NCBI GenBank assembly: GCA_963839955.1
Contig: CAWIXB010000001.1
Span: 3,658,001-3,722,000, forward strand
Length of the DNA: 64,000 nucleotides
Origin: CAWIXB01 sp963839955
GTDB lineage: Bacteria > Actinomycetota > Actinomycetes > JACCUZ01
Direction: 5' to 3'
Every line of letters starts with the position of its first letter. Positions within the stretch are counted from its first letter, which is position 1. Of this stretch, positions 59,528 through 64,000 are shown in pieces. A program made the position numbers and the translations under genes. Under the pieces are notes generated by a model. The model had not been told where the DNA came from. It made no database searches and saw nothing but the letters and a program-made list of their open reading frames with translations.

Positions 59528-60874
59528 ATGGCGCTCGCGCTCCGCTACGCCGCTCGCTCGGACCTGGGTCTGATCAGGGACGGCAACGAGGACTCCGGCT
59601 ATGCCGGACCTCGCCTTCTCGTTGTCGCCGACGGGATGGGTGGGCACGCGGCCGGCGAGGTGGCGTCGACCATCGCAGTGCGCATCATGGCCAATCTTGA
59701 CGAGGACTCACCCGGCGGTGACCTGCTCGACGAGCTGACGGCGGCGGTCAAGGACGCCAACGCCCACCTGCGCGACATGGTGGCGGGCGACCCGGACCTC
59801 AACGGCATGGGCACGACGCTGACCGCCCTGCTGCGCGCGGGCTCGCGCTTCGGCCTCGTCCACGTCGGTGACTCGCGCGCCTACCTGCTCCGCGACGGCG
59901 AGCTCCAGCAGATCACCCGCGACCACACGTTCGTCCAGGGACTCGTCGACGAGGGCCGGATCACCGCGGAAGAGGCCGACCACCACCCGCAGCGCTCTCT
60001 GATCACCCGCGCACTCGACGGACGCGACGAGGTCGAGCTCGACCTGTCGGTGCGCGAGGCGCGCGAGGGCGACCGCTACCTGCTCTGTAGTGACGGACTG
60101 TCCGGCGTGGTCAGCGAGCGCACCATGCAGGAGACGCTGGCCGAGACCAAGGAGCCCGACGAGGCGGTCAGCCGGCTGGTCGAGCTAGCGCTGCGCGGGG
60201 GCGGCCCGGACAACATCACCGCGATCGTGGCGGACGTCGTCAACATCGAGGTCGTTCCCTCCGCGGTCCCGGTGACCGTGGGGGCGGTGTCCGAGGGCGC
60301 CGCACGCCGCCGCACCACCACCGACTCGGCCGCCAGCAAGGCGGCCGCCCTGTCGCCGCAGCCGGACGAGGTCGGCGACGACGACTCCGACGACGGACCC
60401 CAGCGGCACTGGGGGCGCCGCATCGTCTTCCTGCTGCTCGTGCTCGGCCTGCTCGGCGCCGGCGGGTACGCCGCGTGGAACTGGTCGCAGCAGCAGTACT
60501 ACGTCGGTGCCGACCAGGAGAACGTCGCGATCTACCGTGGCCTCACCCAGGACGTCGGCCCTCTCAAGACCTCCCGGCTCTTCGAGACCGAAGACGTCGT
60601 GCTCAGCGACCTGCCCGCCTTCCACCGCGAACGCGTCGAGAGCGAGATCCCGGCCGCCGACCTCGTCGCGGCCAAGCGCATCGTGTCCACGTTGCGCGAG
60701 CAGGCGGCGCTGTGCCGGGCCGAGAAGGCCGCCTCGGCCTCTCCCGCTCCGACCGCGACCGCTTCGCCGTCGCGGTCGCGCGCCGCGTCACCCAGTCCGA
60801 GCGCGCCCGCCTCGCCCAGCCCCGGCTCGTCCGCGTCGCCCGGTACCTCCACGCAGTGCGGGAACAGCTCATGA
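59528..60874 (+). CDS. pstP: PP2C-type Ser/Thr phosphatase PstP
   Basis: The 448-residue protein has a PP2C domain (about 1-240) with metal motifs DGNEDSGY, VVADGMGGHAAGE, VHVGDSRAYL and GPDNITAIV. A membrane helix (about 300-322, IVFLLLVLGLLGAGGYAAW) and an extracellular part follow, ending in a Ser/Pro-rich tail. It reverses phosphorylation by PknA/PknB and FhaA/B. The stop overlaps the rodA start (ATGA). Confidence 0.97.
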   Translation: MALALRYAARSDLGLIRDGNEDSGYAGPRLLVVADGMGGHAAGEVASTIAVRIMANLDEDSPGGDLLDELTAAVKDANAHLRDMVAGDPDLNGMGTTLTALLRAGSRFGLVHVGDSRAYLLRDGELQQITRDHTFVQGLVDEGRITAEEADHHPQRSLITRALDGRDEVELDLSVREAREGDRYLLCSDGLSGVVSERTMQETLAETKEPDEAVSRLVELALRGGGPDNITAIVADVVNIEVVPSAVPVTVGAVSEGAARRRTTTDSAASKAAALSPQPDEVGDDDSDDGPQRHWGRRIVFLLLVLGLLGAGGYAAWNWSQQQYYVGADQENVAIYRGLTQDVGPLKTSRLFETEDVVLSDLPAFHRERVESEIPAADLVAAKRIVSTLREQAALCRAEKAASASPAPTATASPSRSRAASPSPSAPASPSPGSSASPGTSTQCGNSS

Positions 60875-62274
60875 GCCGGCGCAACCCCCGCCCCCCGCGC
60901 CGGCGCAACCCTCGCAACTCCGAGCTCGTCCTGCTGATCTTCGCTGTCGTGCTCGCGATGGCGGCGTGGGCATCGGTCGGCCTTGCCCAGGAGGGCGCCA
61001 TACCCCCAGGCATGGCGGGCTACGGCGGCGGGCTTGCGGTGCTGTTCGGTTTCGCTCACGTCACGCTGCGCCGCTTCGCCCCGGACGCCGACCCGGTGCT
61101 GCTGCCGGCGGCCGCGTTCGTCAACGGGCTCGGCCTCGCCGTCATCCACCGGCTCGACCTGGCCGACGCCGACCGCGCCGCGGCGCGTGGCATCGAGGCA
61201 CCAACCGCGGCCGCCCCTGCCCAGCTGACCTGGACAGCGGTCGGCATCATCGTCTTCGTCGTCGTGCTGGTCATGATCCGCGACCACCGCATCCTGCAGC
61301 GGTTCACCTACACCGCGATGCTCGCCGGCCTGGTCCTTCTCGTGCTGCCGCTGCTACCGGTGATCGGTACGACGATCAACGGCGCCCGCATCTGGATCCG
61401 GCTCGCGGGGTTCTCGTTCCAGCCCGGCGAGCTCGCCAAGCTGGTCCTGCTGGTCTTCTTCGCCGGCTACCTGGTCATCAAGCGCGACGTGCTCGCCCTC
61501 GCCAGCCGGCGGGTCCTCGGCATCGACCTGCCTCGCGGCCGCGACCTCGGCCCGATCCTGGTCGCCTGGTTGGCGAGCCTCGGCGTGCTGGTCTTCGAGC
61601 GTGACCTCGGCACGTCGCTGCTGTTCTTCGGCGTCTTCGTCGCCTTGCTCTATGTCGCCACCGAGCGTCTGTCGTGGCTGCTCATCGGCCTCGGGCTCTT
61701 CCTGTCCGGCTCGTTCCTCGCCTGGTCGATGTTCTCCCACGTGCAGGAACGCGTCGACATCTGGCTCAACGCCTTCGCCGGCCGCAACGTGAGCGGTGAC
61801 AGCTACCAGCTCGTGCAGGCGCTGTTCGGCATGGGCACCGGCGGCATCCTGGGCAAGGGCCTTGGCCAGGGCCGGCCGGACATCGTGCCCTACGCAAAGA
61901 CCGACTTCATCATCGCCGCGATCGGCGAGGAGCTCGGCCTCACCGGGCTGATGGCCCTGCTCCTCGTCTACGCGATCATGGTGCAGCGAGGGTTGCGGAC
62001 GGCGGTCGCGGTGCGCGACTCGTTCGGCAAGCTGCTCGCGGCGGGGCTCGCGTTCAGCCTGGCGCTGCAGGTGTTCGTCGTCGTCGGCGGGGTGACCCGG
62101 CTGATCCCGCTCACCGGCCTGACCATGCCGCTGCTCTCGCAGGGCGGTTCGTCGCTTGTCGCGAGCTGGGCGCTGGTCGCCTTGCTGCTGCGCGTCAGCG
62201 ACGCGGCGCGCCGGCCCGCGCCGCCACCGGCCGTCTCGCTCGAGGACGCGAGCACCCAGGTGGTGAGGCTGTGA
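60871..62274 (+). CDS. rodA: SEDS peptidoglycan glycosyltransferase RodA/FtsW
   Basis: The 467-residue protein has about eleven membrane helices and the SEDS signatures GARIWIRLAGFSFQPGELAKL (key FQPGELAKL), FERDLGTSLLFFGVF (RDLGTS), KTDFIIAAIGEELGL and PLLSQGGSSLVAS. It polymerises lipid II during elongation together with the class B PBP encoded next. The position is the standard FtsW/RodA slot of the pknAB block. Confidence 0.96.
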   Translation: MSRRNPRPPRRRNPRNSELVLLIFAVVLAMAAWASVGLAQEGAIPPGMAGYGGGLAVLFGFAHVTLRRFAPDADPVLLPAAAFVNGLGLAVIHRLDLADADRAAARGIEAPTAAAPAQLTWTAVGIIVFVVVLVMIRDHRILQRFTYTAMLAGLVLLVLPLLPVIGTTINGARIWIRLAGFSFQPGELAKLVLLVFFAGYLVIKRDVLALASRRVLGIDLPRGRDLGPILVAWLASLGVLVFERDLGTSLLFFGVFVALLYVATERLSWLLIGLGLFLSGSFLAWSMFSHVQERVDIWLNAFAGRNVSGDSYQLVQALFGMGTGGILGKGLGQGRPDIVPYAKTDFIIAAIGEELGLTGLMALLLVYAIMVQRGLRTAVAVRDSFGKLLAAGLAFSLALQVFVVVGGVTRLIPLTGLTMPLLSQGGSSLVASWALVALLLRVSDAARRPAPPPAVSLEDASTQVVRL

Positions 62275-63722
62275 ACGCGCCCCTGCGCAGGCTTTCACTC
62301 GCCGTTCTGGTGATGTTCGGCCTGCTGCTCGCCAACGTCAACTACCTCCAGGTCCTCAAGGCCGAGGAACTGCACAACGACCAGAGCAACCCGCGGCTCA
62401 TCCTCGAGGAGTACTCCCGCGAGCGCGGCCCGATCCTGGTGGCGGGACGGCCTGCCGCCAAGAGCGTCGAGACGAACGACCGGTTGAAGTTCGAGCGCCG
62501 CTACGACAACGGCCCGCTCTACGCCCACTCGACCGGCTTCTACTCCCTCGTCTACGGCGCCACGGCGGTCGAGGCCACGCGGAACTCCGTGCTCTCCGGC
62601 ACCGACGACAGCCTGTTCGTTCGTCGCGTGATCGACCTGCTGACCGGCGAGCAGCCCAAGGGCGCCAGTGTCGCGCTGAGCCTCAACCCGCGCGCGCAGC
62701 GAGCGGCTGTGGCGGGGCTGGCGGGACGCAAGGGTGCAGTCGTCGCGATCGACCCGTCGACGGGCGCCATCCTCGCGATGGTCAGCACCCCGTCGTACGA
62801 CCCGAACGAGCTGTCGTCCCACGACACAGCAGCCGTCCGCAAGTCCTACGCGAAGCTCAACACAGACCCCGACAAGCCCATGCTCAACCGCGCCCTGCGC
62901 CAGACCTACGCACCGGGCTCGACGTTCAAGATCGTCACGTCGGCGGCGGCGCTGGAGAGCGGCAAGTACAAGCCCGACAGCAAGGTCTACGGCGGTGCCC
63001 GCCTCGACCTGCCGCAGACCACCGCCAACCTGCCCAACTTCGACGGGCAGCCGTGCAACCCCGGCGGCGGGCAGGCGACCTTGCAGGGTGCCCTGGAGCG
63101 CTCGTGCAACGCCGCCTTCGGCCGGATCGGCCTGGACCTCGGCGCCGAGGCGCTGCGCAGCCAGGCCGAGAAGTTCGGGTTCAACGACACGTTCGACATC
63201 CCGATGGACTCGGTCGCCAGCAGGTTCCCCGACGAACCCAACGAGCCGCAGACGGCGCAGTCCGCCATCGGCCAGTTCGACGTGCGTGCCACGCCTTTGC
63301 AGATGGCGATGGTCGCGGCGACCGTCGCCAACGGCGGGAAGATGATGGCGCCCTACCTCGTGCAGGAGGTACGCGCCCCCGACCTGTCGGTGCTCGACAC
63401 GACGCGCGCCAAGGAGCTGCGCGAGGTCATGACCCCGCAGTCGGCCGACGCGCTCAAGCAGATGATGGTCGGCGTCGTCGAAGAGGGCACCGGCAGCAAC
63501 GCGCGCATCGACGGCGTTCGTGTCGGCGGCAAGACCGGCACCGCCCAGCAGAACGAGGACCGAAAGCCGCACGCGTGGTTCGTGTCGTTCGCCCCCGCTG
63601 ACGACCCCAAGGTCGCCGTGGCGGTTGTGCTGGAGGACGGCGGCGGCGCGCCGGAGGTCAGCGGCAACCAGCTCGCGGCGCCGATCGCGAAGCGGGTCAT
63701 GCAGGCGGTGCTGCGCCGATGA
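62271..63722 (+). CDS. pbpA: class B penicillin-binding protein PbpA
   Basis: The 483-residue protein has a short cytoplasmic start, one membrane anchor (about 8-26) and a transpeptidase domain with STFK (about residues 222-225), SCN (about 279) and KTGTA (about 424). PbpA cross-links peptidoglycan and pairs with RodA. The GTG start overlaps the rodA stop (GTGA), and the stop overlaps the kinase start (ATGA). Confidence 0.96.
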   Translation: MNAPLRRLSLAVLVMFGLLLANVNYLQVLKAEELHNDQSNPRLILEEYSRERGPILVAGRPAAKSVETNDRLKFERRYDNGPLYAHSTGFYSLVYGATAVEATRNSVLSGTDDSLFVRRVIDLLTGEQPKGASVALSLNPRAQRAAVAGLAGRKGAVVAIDPSTGAILAMVSTPSYDPNELSSHDTAAVRKSYAKLNTDPDKPMLNRALRQTYAPGSTFKIVTSAAALESGKYKPDSKVYGGARLDLPQTTANLPNFDGQPCNPGGGQATLQGALERSCNAAFGRIGLDLGAEALRSQAEKFGFNDTFDIPMDSVASRFPDEPNEPQTAQSAIGQFDVRATPLQMAMVAATVANGGKMMAPYLVQEVRAPDLSVLDTTRAKELREVMTPQSADALKQMMVGVVEEGTGSNARIDGVRVGGKTGTAQQNEDRKPHAWFVSFAPADDPKVAVAVVLEDGGGAPEVSGNQLAAPIAKRVMQAVLRR

Positions 63723-64000
63723 CGCCCGACACCGATGTCCTGTTCGGCGACCGATACCTGCTCACCGACCGCATCGCCGGCGGCGGCATGGGCGAGGTGT
63801 GGACCGCGACCGACCAGGTGCTCGGCCGCGACGTCGCGGTGAAGGTCCTGCGCCGCGAGTACGCCGACGACCCGACGTTTCTGCAGCGGTTCCGGGCCGA
63901 GGCCCGGCACACCGCGCTGCTCTCCCACCAAGGCATCGCCGCGGTCTTCGACTACGGCGAGGACGACGGCTCGCCGTACCTCGTGATGGAGCTGGTGCGC
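63719..64000 (+). CDS. pknA: Ser/Thr protein kinase (PknA position), N-terminal part only
   Basis: The first 94 codons lie in the window. The glycine-rich loop IAGGGMGEVW (about residues 19-28), the VAIK-type lysine DVAVKVLR (Lys near 43) and YLVMELVR at the end mark a PASTA/PknA-type kinase. The gene order after pbpA suggests PknA; PknB usually follows. Confidence 0.9.
   Translation, partial: MTPDTDVLFGDRYLLTDRIAGGGMGEVWTATDQVLGRDVAVKVLRREYADDPTFLQRFRAEARHTALLSHQGIAAVFDYGEDDGSPYLVMELVR

Overview
The window is very GC-rich, densely packed and full of 4-base start/stop overlaps (ATGA, GTGA). Its gene content is that of a filamentous or nocardioform-type actinomycete: a fhaA-fhaB-pstP-rodA-pbpA-pknA block, a CvnA-D 'conservon', the bacterial proteasome activator Bpa, a DasR/NagR-type GntR regulator, DUF5926, DUF4446 and DUF3488/DUF58/MoxR genes. 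I cannot name the genus from sequence alone.

Layout. 1-3040: minus-strand MoxR-DUF58-TgpA-like operon, running off the left edge. 3233-7546: a small secreted protein and a very large secreted M36 metalloprotease. 7677-23495: the main point of interest, a compact locus for salvaging peptidoglycan amino sugars. It encodes secreted NagZ, NamZ, an AmlB-like serine hydrolase and an EEP-family hydrolase, a MurR-like RpiR regulator, a GlmS-type SIS protein, a ceramidase-like protein, MurQ, a DasR-type GntR regulator and a mannose-class PTS (IIA, IIB, IIC, IID) with NagA and a second SIS protein. Two DasR-like operators (14643-14656 and 23480-23495) sit at the two main promoters. 23641-28370: tRNA-Ser, a GNAT/FemAB-like acyltransferase, a GGDEF-EAL protein with an apparent frameshift near its end, and a decayed TTC38-like gene between two inverted copies of a palindromic repeat. 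28431-31567: TPP riboswitch and ykoEDC thiamine/HMP ECF transporter. 31564-37741: DUF2236, YceI and the conservon. 37935-47392: quinone oxidoreductase, double-GNAT protein, Bpa, two small membrane proteins, HAD phosphatase, SerS, two PAP2 proteins (one fused to a lipid kinase), PheA and DUF4446. 47441-57785: sulfatase, SoxR with two SDR enzymes, a QueA-like enzyme, arginine deiminase, DUF5926, an RsbW-like ATPase, GDPD and Fpg/Nei. 58022-64000: tRNA-Leu and the cell-shape/phosphosignalling block.

How it fits together. In the sugar locus, secreted enzymes would release GlcNAc and MurNAc from wall fragments. The PTS would import and phosphorylate them; MurQ, NagA and the GlmS-type SIS protein would take MurNAc-6-P through GlcNAc-6-P and GlcN-6-P to Fru-6-P. 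EI and HPr are not in the window, and the substrate of the PTS is inferred.

Three non-coding themes cut across the window: a ~76-bp long-hairpin repeat in three copies (27388, 28293, 42167), a GC-rich 18-bp palindrome in two small arrays (one in-frame inside a gene), and leaderless-type promoters (TANNNT 6-7 nt before the start codon) at six genes. Two genes appear to start at CTG within a CTGA overlap.
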